A stretch of DNA of 64,000 nucleotides from Bradyrhizobium semiaridum (GTDB lineage Bacteria > Pseudomonadota > Alphaproteobacteria > Rhizobiales > Xanthobacteraceae), in NCBI RefSeq assembly GCF_020329505.1, contig NZ_JAGKJJ010000001.1, positions 1-64,000 on the forward strand. The letters run 5' to 3'. The position numbers and the translations under genes are program-made. The notes under the pieces were generated by a model that saw nothing but the letters and a program-made list of their open reading frames with translations, did not search any database and was not told the DNA's origin. Position 1 is the first letter of the stretch, and each line of letters begins with the position of its first letter. This document shows, one piece after another, positions 51,057 to 62,704 of the stretch.

Positions 51057-52859
51057 TCACCGCTGGAAGGAATGTGCCGACTTCAGCAGGGCGACAAGCT
51101 GACTTTGCTGGTTGGTTCCGGTTTTGCGGAAGATGCGATTGAGATAGGTGCGCACGGTCGAGAATTTCAGACCGGCCTCAGCTGCGGCATCCTTCAGGTT
51201 GAGACCCTGCGCCAGCGCGGTGGCGAGCTGCACTTCGGCCCGCGTGAGATCGAACAGGGCAGTCAGTATGGTCGGCGAGGGCACCAGCGTGCTGGCGCCG
51301 ATCACGGTGGCGACAATGAGCAGGTCGCTGCGTTCCAAGGGTTCATGCGCGTCTCGTTTGAGCGGCAGGACGTGCACCACGACAGGCGAAGGCAGCGCAT
51401 TGTGTAGGGGGATGGACCGCAAGACGGCCTCACCACCGCCGGCCTGCAAGGCCATTTGGAACAGGCGGTTGCTTTCAGGCTCGGCGATGGCGACACCACC
51501 GGATACGGTCGCCACGAAAAGCGTTGTCTCGCGATCGAACAGAGGGTTCGTTGCCTTGACGGAGCCGTTCGCCGAAAGAACCGCCGCGGGCAGCCCGATC
51601 ACGGCCATGGCCTCGACCGTGTTCCTCGCGCGCTTCAGGCCCACGCTCGCGGCCACGAGACCGCGCTGTGCCATGTTCGGCCGCGTCCGATCGAGAGGGG
51701 CAAGGTGCTCCGGCGCAACGTTGTCTGCGAGACAGTCCTGCAACACCCCAATCGAACTCAATCGCGCAACGAGCTGACTCTGCAGGCGCGCATCGGTCTT
51801 GCGAAAAATGCGATCGAGATGAAGTTGCGCGACGCTGAAGCTGATGTTCTCGCAGATCGCAATTTCCTTCAGGGACAATCCGCCGACCAGCGCGAGTGCA
51901 ATCGAAGTCTCTTTTCCCGTCAATCCGAAAGTCTTACGCAGTTGAGCACGAATCGGTGGCGAAAAAGCATCCCTTGATTCGCGCACCAGCACGACCGCGC
52001 AAGGCTCCGCTGACAGGCCGAACATCTCGCCTGCGGGCAACAATCCAATTGACAACACCGCCTGGCCGCCGCGCTGCGACTTGACGATCAGATCGGCGCC
52101 CGAACCCGGAAACGAGCCTTCATGCACCCGACAAATTCGCGCGACCACCTGTTGCAACGCATGGGTCTGCGCGGGTTCGGCGGTCGCCAGATGTCCAGCA
52201 CGCGCCGTTAGTAGGGAAATCGGCCGCGTCAAAAGCCGTTGCGCGGCGTCGTTCATGTCAAGGATGCGCGTTCGCGCATCGACCGCGATGCCGGGGAAGG
52301 GCAAATGACCAAATAGCGATTGCGACCCGGTTCGGCCCTTGAAGTGCTGGCCGAGATCGACGGCGCGTTGCAGATGCGGCGTAACCAGAGCCAGCATGGC
52401 GTGATCGTCGACGTCAAACGCCGGCTGCTTCCGGCCGCGCTGCACGTCGAAAAACCAGTAGCTCTTTTCCGAAATGTGCAGATTGCAGAACATGCCGCCA
52501 TACATATCCTGCGGCAACATCCACTCGTTCCAGACCGCGGTGCTTTCCACCCGGCGCCGGCCGATCAGGAAGATGTCGCCGAAAACTTGCCCGACCGGCA
52601 TCGCGACGCGCGGGGCGAAGAGTTCGTTGCCCGCGAAGCGGTCGAGAAAGAGCCGGTCGAAATAGGCGTCGCGGCTCGGTGAGACGCAAAGACTGTTCTC
52701 GGTATCGGTCCAATCCATGCCCGCGAGACAGGCTTTGGAACCGTGAAAAGCGTCCTGCAACTGGCGAACGGCATCGAGCCATGCTGATGGATTGTAGGCC
52801 GCCTCATATATGCGACCGATCGTCGTTGAAAGGGTCTCGTGAGAAATGGAGTATCTCAT
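51057..52859 (-). CDS. Regulator with two LuxR-type HTH domains
   Basis: A protein of 600 residues from ATG 52859. Two similar halves are visible. The first has a sensor-like region with AVDARTRILDMNDAAQRLLT (PAS-like) and an HTH at about 305-365 (FGLTGKETSIALALVGGLS ... LHLDRIFRKTDARLQSQLVA). The second has AVLSANGSVKATNPLFD and an HTH at about 535-595 (FDLTRAEVQLATALAQGLN ... TYLNRIFRKTGTNQQSQLVA). Ordinary members of this group are about 370 residues and end with one HTH. The layout suggests an internal duplication or fusion. It is convergent with the RiPP genes and may regulate them; no direct evidence. Confidence 0.82.
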   Translation of the reverse strand: MRYSISHETLSTTIGRIYEAAYNPSAWLDAVRQLQDAFHGSKACLAGMDWTDTENSLCVSPSRDAYFDRLFLDRFAGNELFAPRVAMPVGQVFGDIFLIGRRRVESTAVWNEWMLPQDMYGGMFCNLHISEKSYWFFDVQRGRKQPAFDVDDHAMLALVTPHLQRAVDLGQHFKGRTGSQSLFGHLPFPGIAVDARTRILDMNDAAQRLLTRPISLLTARAGHLATAEPAQTHALQQVVARICRVHEGSFPGSGADLIVKSQRGGQAVLSIGLLPAGEMFGLSAEPCAVVLVRESRDAFSPPIRAQLRKTFGLTGKETSIALALVGGLSLKEIAICENISFSVAQLHLDRIFRKTDARLQSQLVARLSSIGVLQDCLADNVAPEHLAPLDRTRPNMAQRGLVAASVGLKRARNTVEAMAVIGLPAAVLSANGSVKATNPLFDRETTLFVATVSGGVAIAEPESNRLFQMALQAGGGEAVLRSIPLHNALPSPVVVHVLPLKRDAHEPLERSDLLIVATVIGASTLVPSPTILTALFDLTRAEVQLATALAQGLNLKDAAAEAGLKFSTVRTYLNRIFRKTGTNQQSQLVALLKSAHSFQR

Positions 52860-53405
52860 AAGGCCTGGCGACAAAGTTCATCAAAACGACGATTCAACCT
52901 ATCATCGGCTCGTGACACGGGCCACACTGGATACGCCCACGCTGGGCGGTCTCAGCGACAAATGGCAGCAAGGTCGAGGCGGGGTGAATCGCCCCACAAT
53001 CCAACTGCTTCAAACGGCCGGTTACAGGAGGGGCAAGCCCCAAGTCGAGGCTGAATGGCAGCCGACGAGCAACGGCTCAAGTGCCCAGCTATAGCAAAGC
53101 CAAATTCGCATAAGGTATATTATGGAATATTTATATCTGCAAATGGATCAGATATTTAGAGGGATTTCCTCGCGCTTGCCTAGAGCTGCGCACTCTGGAC
53201 GGACCGGCGCGCGCGCCTTTCGATTGGGTCCGCGACCCGCCGGCCCGACGCCCACGTTCTCATCTGAAAGCCGATATTGCCGCGACGTGCCGACGCTGCA
53301 ATAAGCGCGGGGCGTTTACGCAGAGATCGCTGGTGACCCCACGGCATCAGGTCCGTATAGGATTGGCATCTCAGAACAACAACAAGCCTCTCTAGGGAGA
53401 CACCA
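52860..53405. promoter_or_regulatory. Intergenic region upstream of the regulator and the TRAP operon
   Basis: About 545 nt between divergent genes. It includes an AT-rich patch at about 53098-53160 that contrasts with its surroundings. Two short plus-strand frames (from 52846 and 53122) have atypical codon use and no recognisable product, so I treat the stretch as non-coding. It must carry promoters for both flanking units. Confidence 0.45.
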
Positions 53406-54425
53406 ATGAGCTTTTCACGACGCACGCTGCTGAAGGCCACCGCTGCTTCCGCCGTTCTGGGCGGGGTCGGCGCACCTTATGTCGCGCGCGCCCAGAACGC
53501 CGAGTTCACCTACAAATTCGCCAACAACCTGCCTGAGTCGCACCCGTTCGTGGCGCGCGCCCGGGAGATGGCCGCGGCGATAAAGACCGAGACCAACGGC
53601 CGGTTTGACCTACAGGTGTTCCCGAACAGCCAGCTCGGTTCCGATACCGACATGCTGAGCCAGGTGCGCTCCGGCGGCGTCGAGTTCTTCACGCTGTCCG
53701 GCCTGATCCTGGCGACCCTGGTGCCGGCGGCCTCGATCAACGGCATCGGTTTCGCATTCCCTGACTATCCCACGGTCTGGAAGGCCATGGACGGCGACCT
53801 CGGCGCCTATGTGCGCGGCGAGATCAACAAGGCCGGCCTCGAGGTCATGGACAAGATCTGGGACAACGGTTTCCGCCAGACCACGTCGTCGACCAAGCCG
53901 ATCACCGGGCCGGACGATCTCAAGGGCTTCAAGATCCGGGTGCCGGTCTCGCCGCTGTGGACCTCGATGTTCAAGGCGTTCGATGCCTCGCCCGCCTCGA
54001 TCAATTTCAGCGAGGTCTATTCGGCGCTGCAGACCAAGATCGTCGAGGGCCAGGAGAACCCGTTGGCGCTGATCTCGGCGGCCAAGCTGTACGAGGTGCA
54101 GAAGTACTGCTCGCTGACCAACCATATGTGGGACGGTTTCTGGTTCCTGATGAACCGCCGCGCCTGGGCGGCACTGCCGGCCGACATCAAGACCATCGTC
54201 GCCAAGAACGTCAACGCGGCGGCGGTCAAGGAGCGCGAGGACACCGAGAAGCTCAATGCGACCGTCAAGCAGGAGCTTGCCAGCAAGGGCCTCGTGTTCA
54301 ACCAGCCCGAGGTCGGGCCGTTCCGCGACAAGCTGCGCGCCGCCGGCTTCTATGCCGAATGGAAGGGCAAGTACGGCGAGAAGGCCTGGGATCTCCTGGA
54401 AAAGTCGGTCGGCAAACTGTCCTGA
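53406..54425 (+). CDS. TRAP transporter solute-binding protein (DctP type)
   Basis: A periplasmic binding protein of 339 residues with a Tat signal (SRRTLLKATAASAVLGGVGA). The blocks YKFANNLPESHPFVARAREM, VFPNSQLGSDTDMLSQVRSG, PDDLKGFKIRVP and QTKIVEGQENPLALI are typical of DctP. The Arg in KIRVP is the conserved contact for the substrate carboxylate, so an organic acid is likely. It is followed by the fused permease gene after 34 nt. The particular substrate is unknown. Confidence 0.95.
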   Translation: MSFSRRTLLKATAASAVLGGVGAPYVARAQNAEFTYKFANNLPESHPFVARAREMAAAIKTETNGRFDLQVFPNSQLGSDTDMLSQVRSGGVEFFTLSGLILATLVPAASINGIGFAFPDYPTVWKAMDGDLGAYVRGEINKAGLEVMDKIWDNGFRQTTSSTKPITGPDDLKGFKIRVPVSPLWTSMFKAFDASPASINFSEVYSALQTKIVEGQENPLALISAAKLYEVQKYCSLTNHMWDGFWFLMNRRAWAALPADIKTIVAKNVNAAAVKEREDTEKLNATVKQELASKGLVFNQPEVGPFRDKLRAAGFYAEWKGKYGEKAWDLLEKSVGKLS

Positions 54426-54459
54426 TCGGCCAGTCAGGAGGCATGCCGGGAGACTTACT

Positions 54460-56346
54460 ATGGCTCATGTCGACATGACGCCGGCCGTGGCCGGCGAGGC
54501 GGCAGCGAAGTCCCCTCGCCGCCGCTCCGTGCTCGGTTCGATCGACGCGGCGCTTGGGCTTCTGGTCGAGATTCCGGCGGCGATTCTGGTCGTCGCCGAG
54601 ATCGTCATCCTGTTCGCCGGCGTGGTGGCGCGCTACGTGCTGCACACGCCGCTGATCTGGTCCGACGAGTTGGCCTCGATCTTGTTCCTGTGGCTCGCGA
54701 TGCTCGGCTCGGCGGTGGCGTTCCGCCGCGGCGAGCACATGCGCATGACCGCGATGGTGGCGAGCGCCGGACCGTCGCTGCGCGCCTATCTCGACGTCGT
54801 CGCGACCTGTGCGGCGCTGGCGTTCCTGATCCTGATCGTGCATCCGGCCTATGAATACGCCTACGAGGAAAGCTTCATCACGACGCCGGCGCTACAGATC
54901 TCCAATACCTGGCGCGCTGCCGCGCTGCCGATAGGCACCGGCCTGATGGCGCTGTTCGCGCTGCTGCGGCTGGCCCGGGCCGGCGACCTCAAGATGTTAT
55001 TGCTGGCCGCGATCACGGTCGTGGCCCTGATCGGCCTGCTCTGGCTGGCGCAGCCGGTGCTGCGGCCGCTCGGTAACCTCAACCTCGTCGTCTTCTTCGT
55101 CGGGGTGGTCGGCTTCTGCGTATTCGCCGGCGTGCCGATCGGCTTTGCCTTCGGCCTGGCGGTGTTCGGCTATCTGGCGCTGACCACGCGGACGCCGCTG
55201 ATGGTGCTGATCGGCCGGATGGACGAGGGCATGAGCCATCTGATCCTGCTCGCGGTGCCGCTGTTCGTGTTTCTCGGCCTCTTGATCGAGATGACCGGCA
55301 TGGCTCGCGCCATGGTCGCGTTCCTGGCGAGCCTGCTCGGGCATGTCCGCGGCGGCCTGCATTACGTGCTGGTCGGCGCCATGTACCTGGTCTCGGGCAT
55401 CTCGGGCTCGAAGGCCGCCGACATGGCCGCCGTCGCGCCGGTGTTGTTCCCGGAGATGAAGCAGCGCGGCGCCAAGCCGGGTGACCTCGTCGCCCTGCTG
55501 GCGGCCACCGGCGCGCAGACCGAAACCATTCCGCCGAGCCTCGTGCTGATCACGATCGGCTCGGTCACCGGCGTCTCGATTTCGGCGCTGTTCACCGGCG
55601 GCCTGCTGCCGGGCGTGGTGCTGGCAATCACGCTGTCGGCGCTGGTGTGGTGGCGCTACCGCGGCGAGGACCTCAGCCACGTCCAGCGCGCCACCGGCAG
55701 CGAGATCGGCAAGGCGCTGGTGTTCGCCCTGCCCGCATTGGCCCTGCCCTTTGTGATCCGCTACGCGGTGGTCGAAGGCATCGCCACCGCCACCGAGGTC
55801 TCGACCATCGGCATCGTCTACGCCTTCATCATCGGCCTCCTGATCTACCGCCAGTTCGATTGGCGTCGGCTGTTGCCGATGCTGATCGAGACGGCATGCC
55901 TGTCGGGCGCGATCCTGTTCATCATCGGCACCGCGACCGGGATGGCCTGGGGCCTGACCCAGTCCGGCTTCTCGCGCGCGCTGGCGGCGGCGATGACCGG
56001 GCTGCCAGGCGGCTCGGCGACCTTCATCGCGGTCTCGATCCTGGCCTTCGTGGTGCTCGGCAGCGTGCTCGAAGGCATTCCGGCCATCGTGCTGTTCGGG
56101 CCGTTGCTGTTCCCGATCGCCAAGGCGGTCGGCGTCCACGAGGTGCACTACGCCATGATCGTCATCCTGGCGATGGGCATCGGATTGTTCGCGCCGCCGT
56201 TCGGGGTCGGCTATTATGCCGCCTGCGCCATTGGGCGCGTCGATCCGGCCGAGGGTATCCGGCCGATCCTGGGTTACATGTTGGCGCTGTTGATCGGCCT
56301 GATCATCGTCGCCATCTTTCCCTGGATATCGATCGGCTTCCTGTAG
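54460..56346 (+). CDS. TRAP transporter fused permease (DctQ-DctM)
   Basis: An inner-membrane protein of 628 residues; the start at 54460 has GGGAGA about 6 nt upstream. The N-terminal part (about 25-190) is DctQ-like with four helices and WSDELASILFLWLAMLGSAVAFRRGEH. The rest is the DctM permease with about twelve helices (FAGVPIGFAFGLAVFGYLAL, VPLFVFLGLLIEMTGMARAM, SGSKAADMAAV, IPPSLVLITIG, VPMLFP-like ends GLFAPPFGVGYY). Fusion of the two subunits is known in many TRAP systems. It lies between dctP and an acyl-CoA synthetase gene. Confidence 0.95.
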   Translation: MAHVDMTPAVAGEAAAKSPRRRSVLGSIDAALGLLVEIPAAILVVAEIVILFAGVVARYVLHTPLIWSDELASILFLWLAMLGSAVAFRRGEHMRMTAMVASAGPSLRAYLDVVATCAALAFLILIVHPAYEYAYEESFITTPALQISNTWRAAALPIGTGLMALFALLRLARAGDLKMLLLAAITVVALIGLLWLAQPVLRPLGNLNLVVFFVGVVGFCVFAGVPIGFAFGLAVFGYLALTTRTPLMVLIGRMDEGMSHLILLAVPLFVFLGLLIEMTGMARAMVAFLASLLGHVRGGLHYVLVGAMYLVSGISGSKAADMAAVAPVLFPEMKQRGAKPGDLVALLAATGAQTETIPPSLVLITIGSVTGVSISALFTGGLLPGVVLAITLSALVWWRYRGEDLSHVQRATGSEIGKALVFALPALALPFVIRYAVVEGIATATEVSTIGIVYAFIIGLLIYRQFDWRRLLPMLIETACLSGAILFIIGTATGMAWGLTQSGFSRALAAAMTGLPGGSATFIAVSILAFVVLGSVLEGIPAIVLFGPLLFPIAKAVGVHEVHYAMIVILAMGIGLFAPPFGVGYYAACAIGRVDPAEGIRPILGYMLALLIGLIIVAIFPWISIGFL

Positions 56347-56368
56347 ATTTTTGAGATGAGATCGAGCC

Positions 56369-58018
<1,650 letters not shown>

Positions 58019-58065
58019 AGCATGATCCGGAAAGGTGCGCAGCGCTTATCCGGAAAGATCATGCT
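58019..58065. repeat. Palindromic repeat between convergent genes (probable bidirectional terminator)
   Basis: An imperfect palindrome starts AGCATGATC, has CGGAAAG... and ...CCGGAAAG inside, and ends GATCATGCT. It matches the form of a dispersed intergenic palindrome I recall from Bradyrhizobium and relatives. It fills the gap between the acyl-CoA synthetase and the MBL-fold gene, where it can end both transcripts. Confidence 0.7.
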
Positions 58066-58074
58066 CAAACGGTT

Positions 58075-58872
58075 TTACCCGAGCTCCAGCCGCATGCCGT
58101 CATAGGCCGGAATGACGTTAGCCGGTAGCGATTGCCGCAGCACTTCATAGTCGAGGTCGGAGTGCAGGTTGGTGAGGACCGCTTGCTTCGGCTTGAAGCG
58201 CTCGATCCACGACAGCGCGTCGGCAACGCTGAAATGGCTGGGATGCGGCGCATAGCGCAAGGCATCGACGATCCAGAGGTCGAGGCCTTCGAGCGCAGGC
58301 CAGCTCGCCTCGGGAATGTCGTGCAGATCGGGCGTATAGGCCGCATTGCCAATACGGTAGCCGAGCGCCGGGATCTTGCCGTGCTGCACCAGGAAGGCCG
58401 CCAGCTTCAGCGGACCGCCCTTCCCTTCGGTGGTATGGCTCTCGCCGGCCTCGATCGAATGCCGCGTCAGGATCGGCGGATAATCGCTGCCCTCCGGGGA
58501 GATGAAGCAATAGGAGAACCGCGCCATGATATCCTTGGCGGTCGACTGGTTGAAGTAGACCGGGATGCGGCGCCGCTGGTGCAACACGACCGAGCGCAGA
58601 TCATCGATGCCGTGGGTCTGGTCGGCATGCTCGTGGGTCAGGAACACTGCGTCGATGTGCTCGACATCGGCATCGATCAACTGCTCGCGCAGGTCGGGCG
58701 AGGTGTCGATCACGACCCGCGTGGTGCCGTGAGCGCCGGTGCGGTCAGCCATGATCGAGCAGCGGCGCCGCCGGTTTTTTGGATTGCTGGGATCGCAGGC
58801 GCCCCAGCCGAGCGCCGGGCGCGGCACGCCGGCGGAAGAACCGCAGCCCAGAATTGTCAGGGTCAGCGTCAT
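58075..58872 (-). CDS. MBL-fold metal-dependent hydrolase (PhnP-like)
   Basis: A protein of 265 residues. It opens with TLTILGCGSSAGVPRPALGW. The metal motif is LTHEHADQTHGIDDLR (HxHxDxxHG type), with later ligands in ALRYAPHPSHFSVADAL and LTNLHSDLDYEVL. This is the pattern of PhnP-type phosphodiesterases, and homologues are regularly encoded behind tatD in alphaproteobacteria. The ATG overlaps the tatD stop (ATGA), so the genes are translationally coupled. Substrate unknown. Confidence 0.92.
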   Translation of the reverse strand: MTLTLTILGCGSSAGVPRPALGWGACDPSNPKNRRRRCSIMADRTGAHGTTRVVIDTSPDLREQLIDADVEHIDAVFLTHEHADQTHGIDDLRSVVLHQRRRIPVYFNQSTAKDIMARFSYCFISPEGSDYPPILTRHSIEAGESHTTEGKGGPLKLAAFLVQHGKIPALGYRIGNAAYTPDLHDIPEASWPALEGLDLWIVDALRYAPHPSHFSVADALSWIERFKPKQAVLTNLHSDLDYEVLRQSLPANVIPAYDGMRLELG

Positions 58873-59660
58873 GCGGCAACCTTTGGCGCCGGCACTTTGG
58901 AAAACAGCCGGAAGAAGTTTTCGGTGGTCTGCCGCGAGATCTCCTCAGGCGAGACACCGCGCGTCTCGGCCAGCACCTTGGCGACCTCGACGACATAGGC
59001 CGGCTCGTTGCGCTTGCCGCGGAATTTGCCGGGCGCCAGATAGGGCGCGTCGGTCTCGACCATGATCCGGTCCGCCGGCAATTCGGCAGCGAGCTCCCGC
59101 AGCGCCTCGGACTTCTTGAAGGTCAGGATGCCCGTGAACGAGATCGACAGCCCCAGCGAGATCGCCTTCATCGCAAGCTCGCGTCCGCCGGTGTAGCAGT
59201 GCAGAACCGCCTTGAACGGGCCCTTTGCCACCTCGTCCTCGAGGATGCGGCCGCAATCCTCGTCCGCTTCGCGGGTGTGGATGACCAGCGGCAGACCGGT
59301 CTCACGCGCGGCAGCGATATGGGCACGAAAGCCGCGCTCCTGCGCTTCGCGCGAGCCGTGCTCATAGAAATAGTCGAGCCCGGCCTCCCCGAGCGCGACG
59401 ACTTTCGGGTGCCTGGTCAATTCGATCAGCTCGCTGGCGGGGATGCCATCCTCTTCATCGGCATGATGCGGATGGGTGCCGACGGAGCAGTAGACGCCGG
59501 CAAAGCGCTCGGTGATCGCCAGCAGGCCGCCGAGCCGCTTCACCCGGGTCGAGATCGTGACAATGCGGCCGATACCGGCCGCTTCGGCGCGCGCGACGAT
59601 GCCGTCGAGATCGTCGGCAAAGTCGGGGAAATCGAGATGGCAGTGACTGTCGACCAGCAT
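58869..59660 (-). CDS. TatD family metal-dependent hydrolase
   Basis: A TIM-barrel nuclease-like protein of 263 residues from ATG 59660 (MLVDSHCHLDFPDFADDLDG); a GTG at 59678 overlapping the metG stop (GTGA) is an alternative. Metal ligands are seen in HCHLDF, in ALGEAGLDYF, PLVIHTREADED, LHCYTGG and VETDAPYLAPGKFRGKRNEP. Members act as 3'-5' exonucleases or deoxyribonucleases. It sits between metG and the MBL-fold gene in a conserved alphaproteobacterial order. Confidence 0.95.
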   Translation of the reverse strand: MLVDSHCHLDFPDFADDLDGIVARAEAAGIGRIVTISTRVKRLGGLLAITERFAGVYCSVGTHPHHADEEDGIPASELIELTRHPKVVALGEAGLDYFYEHGSREAQERGFRAHIAAARETGLPLVIHTREADEDCGRILEDEVAKGPFKAVLHCYTGGRELAMKAISLGLSISFTGILTFKKSEALRELAAELPADRIMVETDAPYLAPGKFRGKRNEPAYVVEVAKVLAETRGVSPEEISRQTTENFFRLFSKVPAPKVAA

Positions 59661-59674
59661 GATGTCCGAACCGC

Positions 59675-61609
59675 TCACTCCGTCTTCGGTTCCACATAGC
59701 GCGGGAACACGCCTGTGGGCGCCGGCAGCACCGTACCCGGCTTGATCCGCTCGGCGAGCGCCGCAAAGCTGCGGGCACCCGCGGCGATGCCGAGGCTGTC
59801 GAGCATCTTGCCGCAGGACTCCGGCATCACCGCCTGCGCCATGATCGCGATCTGGCGCACGACTTCGGCGGTGACATAGAGCACCGTCTTCTGTCTGATA
59901 GGATCAGTCTTCGCCAGCGCCCACGGCGCCTCGCCGGCAAAGTAGCGGTTGGCCTCGGCGACCACGGCCCACACCGTGTTGAGCCATTGATGGATCTGCT
60001 GGGTCGCCATCGCGGTCCGCGACGTCTCGAGCATGGCGTCGGCCTGCGCCAGGATCGCCTTGTCGTTGTCGCTGAACTCGCCGGGCTCCGGCAGCACGCC
60101 GCCGAGCTGCTTGGCGATCATCGACAGCGAGCGCTGCGCCAGGTTGCCGAAATCATTGGCGAGGTCGGCATTGATGCGCGCGACGATGGCCTCGTGGTTA
60201 TAGTTGCCGTCCTGGCCGAACGGCACCTCGCGCAGGAAGAAGTAGCGCACCTGATCGACACCGTACTGCTCGGCGAGATTGAAGGGATCGACCACGTTGC
60301 CGACCGACTTCGACATCTTCTCGCCCCTGTTGAACAGGAAGCCGTGGGCGTACACGCGCTTTTGCACCGGAATGCCGGCCGACATCAGGAACGCCGGCCA
60401 GTACACCGCGTGGAAGCGGATGATGTCCTTGCCGATGATGTGCACATCCGCCGGCCAGTAGCGCCAGTTCGCATCACTCTCGTCGGGATAGCCGACGCCG
60501 GTGATGTAGTTGGTCAGCGCATCGACCCAGACATACATCACATGCTCGGGGTCATTCGGGACCTTGACGCCCCAGTCGAAGGTGGTGCGCGAGATCGAGA
60601 GGTCCTTCAGCCCGCCGCGCACGAAGCTCATCACCTCGTTGCGGCGCGAGTCCGGGCCGATGAAATCGGGCTGGCTCTCATAGAGATGCAGCAGCCTGTC
60701 CTGATAGGCCGACAGCCTGAAGAAGTAGCTCTTTTCCTCGACCCATTCGACCGGCGTGCCCTGCGGGCCGCGGCGGACATTGTCCTCGCCGACGACGGTT
60801 TCCTCCTCGGCATAATAGGCCTCGTCGCGCACCGAATACCAGCCGGCATAGGTGTCGATATAGATATCGCCATTCTGCTGCATCCGATTCCAGATCGACT
60901 GCACCGACTTGTGGTGCGCGGGCTCCGAGGTGCGGATGAAGCGGTCGAACGAGACGTTGAGCCGCTCGTCCATTTCCCTGAAGCGCGCGGCGTTGCGGGT
61001 CGCCAAGGCTTCCGGCGTCATGCCCTCGCCCTGCGCGGTCTGGATCATCTTCTGGCCGTGCTCGTCGGTGCCGGTCAGGAAGAAGACGTCCTTGCCGTCG
61101 AGCCGCTGGAAGCGCGCCAGCGCATCGGTCGCGATCGCCTCATAGGCGTGGCCGATATGCGGCTGGCCGTTCGGATAGGCGATCGCGGTGGTGATGTAGA
61201 AGACGTTGCCGCGATCTGCGGCCGGCGCGGATGTCGGCGCCGCAGCCGGCGCAACTGCGGCGGGCTTGGGCTGCTTCCGCGCGCGGGCCGGCTTCGGGGG
61301 CTCGCTCGCTGCCGGAGCCTTCGGTGCAACCGGCGCCGGTGACGCCGGCGCAGCGGCCTTTGCAGCTGCAGGCTTGGACGCAGACTTGGCGGCCTTCTTA
61401 GCAGCCTTCTTCACAGCTTTCTTGGCAGTCTTTTTCGCAGCCGATGTCTTGACGGCCTTCTTGGCAGCCCTCTTCGCTTTCTTGACGCCGGACTTGCTCG
61501 CCTTGGCCGCGCGCGACTTCGCCGCGGCCTTCTTGCTCGCACGGGCGGGCGGCGCCTTCGTCTTCTTCGTTTTCTTCTTCGACGATTTTGTCTTTGCGGT
61601 CGCCACCAC
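59675..61609 (-). CDS. metG: Methionyl-tRNA synthetase with histone-H1-like N-terminal extension
   Basis: The enzyme charges tRNA-Met. The catalytic part (from about residue 135) has [20 protein letters not shown] (HIGH), the zinc-less MetRS form with [16 protein letters not shown], and [19 protein letters not shown] (KMSKS). Before it lies an unusual extension of about 130 residues rich in Lys, Ala and Pro ([20 protein letters not shown]...), resembling the tail of histone H1/HU-like bacterial proteins. No internal start lies near the usual MetRS N-terminus, and the GTG start at 61609 or 61606 has AAGGA upstream, so the extension is likely translated. Its role is unknown. Confidence 0.95.
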   Translation of the reverse strand: MVATAKTKSSKKKTKKTKAPPARASKKAAAKSRAAKASKSGVKKAKRAAKKAVKTSAAKKTAKKAVKKAAKKAAKSASKPAAAKAAAPASPAPVAPKAPAASEPPKPARARKQPKPAAVAPAAAPTSAPAADRGNVFYITTAIAYPNGQPHIGHAYEAIATDALARFQRLDGKDVFFLTGTDEHGQKMIQTAQGEGMTPEALATRNAARFREMDERLNVSFDRFIRTSEPAHHKSVQSIWNRMQQNGDIYIDTYAGWYSVRDEAYYAEEETVVGEDNVRRGPQGTPVEWVEEKSYFFRLSAYQDRLLHLYESQPDFIGPDSRRNEVMSFVRGGLKDLSISRTTFDWGVKVPNDPEHVMYVWVDALTNYITGVGYPDESDANWRYWPADVHIIGKDIIRFHAVYWPAFLMSAGIPVQKRVYAHGFLFNRGEKMSKSVGNVVDPFNLAEQYGVDQVRYFFLREVPFGQDGNYNHEAIVARINADLANDFGNLAQRSLSMIAKQLGGVLPEPGEFSDNDKAILAQADAMLETSRTAMATQQIHQWLNTVWAVVAEANRYFAGEAPWALAKTDPIRQKTVLYVTAEVVRQIAIMAQAVMPESCGKMLDSLGIAAGARSFAALAERIKPGTVLPAPTGVFPRYVEPKTE

Positions 61610-61663
61610 GGAATCCTTTGCAGATCGAAACGAGATTGTCGGGAGTGTCGTCAGATGGAGCGT

Positions 61664-62704
61664 CTATCGGGTTGCGTCCGCAAGCATCGAGAACACCGAG
61701 AAAACCAGCGGCTTACGCTCCAGATTGTAGGCTTCGGTATCGCGCGCGGCGCGGACGATCTTTTCCCATACCTCCGCCAGCCGTGCAAGGCGCGGCAAAT
61801 TGGCATTGGCATCGCCCGTGCGCAGGCGCTCGCTTATCCAGCGATCGATACCGTCGATGAAGGCGGCGAGCGCGACGCGGTCGCTGGTGCCGAGCGCGTC
61901 GCCCAGCGCATGCAGCTCGCGCGGGTCGACGTTGGGCAGGGTCGCGAGCAGCGCCGCGGTACGCTGCTGGAGTTTCAATGCATCACCGCCAAGCAGTGAC
62001 AGCGCCCTGCCCACGCTGCCTTCCGATGCTGTCGCGGCCTCAATCAAAGCGGGATCGGCGGCGTCGATATCTGTCGCAGCCGTGGCGGCACGCACCACAT
62101 CAGCCGTATCGAGCGGGCGCAGCAGCAATTTGCGGCAGCGGGACAGGATGGTCGGCAGCACCCGTGACGGCGCGTGGCTGACCAGCAGGAACAGGGATTG
62201 CTGCGGTGGCTCCTCGAGGATCTTCAGCAGCGCATTGGCGGCATTGGGATTGAGCTCGTCGACAGTGTCGACGATGCAGACGCGCCAGCCGTCGACCGCC
62301 GCGGTCGAGCCGAAGAACGAGATCGTCTCGCGCGTCTCGTCGACCGTGATCACGGTGCGCATCACGCCGCGATCGTTGAGGCCGCGCTCCAACACCAATA
62401 GCCCGCCATGCGCACCGGCCGTGATCTGCCGCGCCACCGGATCGTTCGGGTCGACGCGCAGCGTCGGCGCCTGCTGGACCTGCGAGGCAAGCGGATTGCG
62501 GAACGCCAGCACGAAGCGGGCCATGCGATAGGCCAGCGTCGCCTTGCCGATGCCCTGCGCACCGCCGATCAGCCAGGCATGCGGAATCCGCCCGCTGCGA
62601 TAGGCATCGAGCAGCGTAGCTTCCGCCTCGCGATGCCCGAACAATTCGGCCGCCTCGCGCGGATGCCGGATCGCGATCTCCTGTTCGACCTTGCGCGCGC
62701 TCAT
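61664..62704 (-). CDS. holB: DNA polymerase III subunit delta'
   Basis: A clamp-loader subunit of 346 residues from ATG 62704, overlapping the tmk stop by ATGA. The blocks LFGHREAEATLLDAYRSGRI, PHAWLIGGAQGIGKATLAYR, VCIVDTVDELNPNAANALLK, ILEEPPQQSLFLLVSHAPSR and ILSRCRKLLLRPL are typical of delta'. The P-loop GAQGIGKAT is retained. The next gene downstream is metG (54-nt gap). Confidence 0.94.
   Translation of the reverse strand: MSARKVEQEIAIRHPREAAELFGHREAEATLLDAYRSGRIPHAWLIGGAQGIGKATLAYRMARFVLAFRNPLASQVQQAPTLRVDPNDPVARQITAGAHGGLLVLERGLNDRGVMRTVITVDETRETISFFGSTAAVDGWRVCIVDTVDELNPNAANALLKILEEPPQQSLFLLVSHAPSRVLPTILSRCRKLLLRPLDTADVVRAATAATDIDAADPALIEAATASEGSVGRALSLLGGDALKLQQRTAALLATLPNVDPRELHALGDALGTSDRVALAAFIDGIDRWISERLRTGDANANLPRLARLAEVWEKIVRAARDTEAYNLERKPLVFSVFSMLADATR

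Noticed and set aside
52846..53304. Two short plus-strand frames (82 and 60 codons) upstream of the TRAP operon
   Set aside because: No homology pattern, weak codon bias and placement in a divergent promoter region; one overlaps the regulator's start.
59987..61342. Plus-strand frame of 451 codons opposite metG
   Set aside because: It mirrors the MetRS codons; the metG reading has HIGH and KMSKS motifs.
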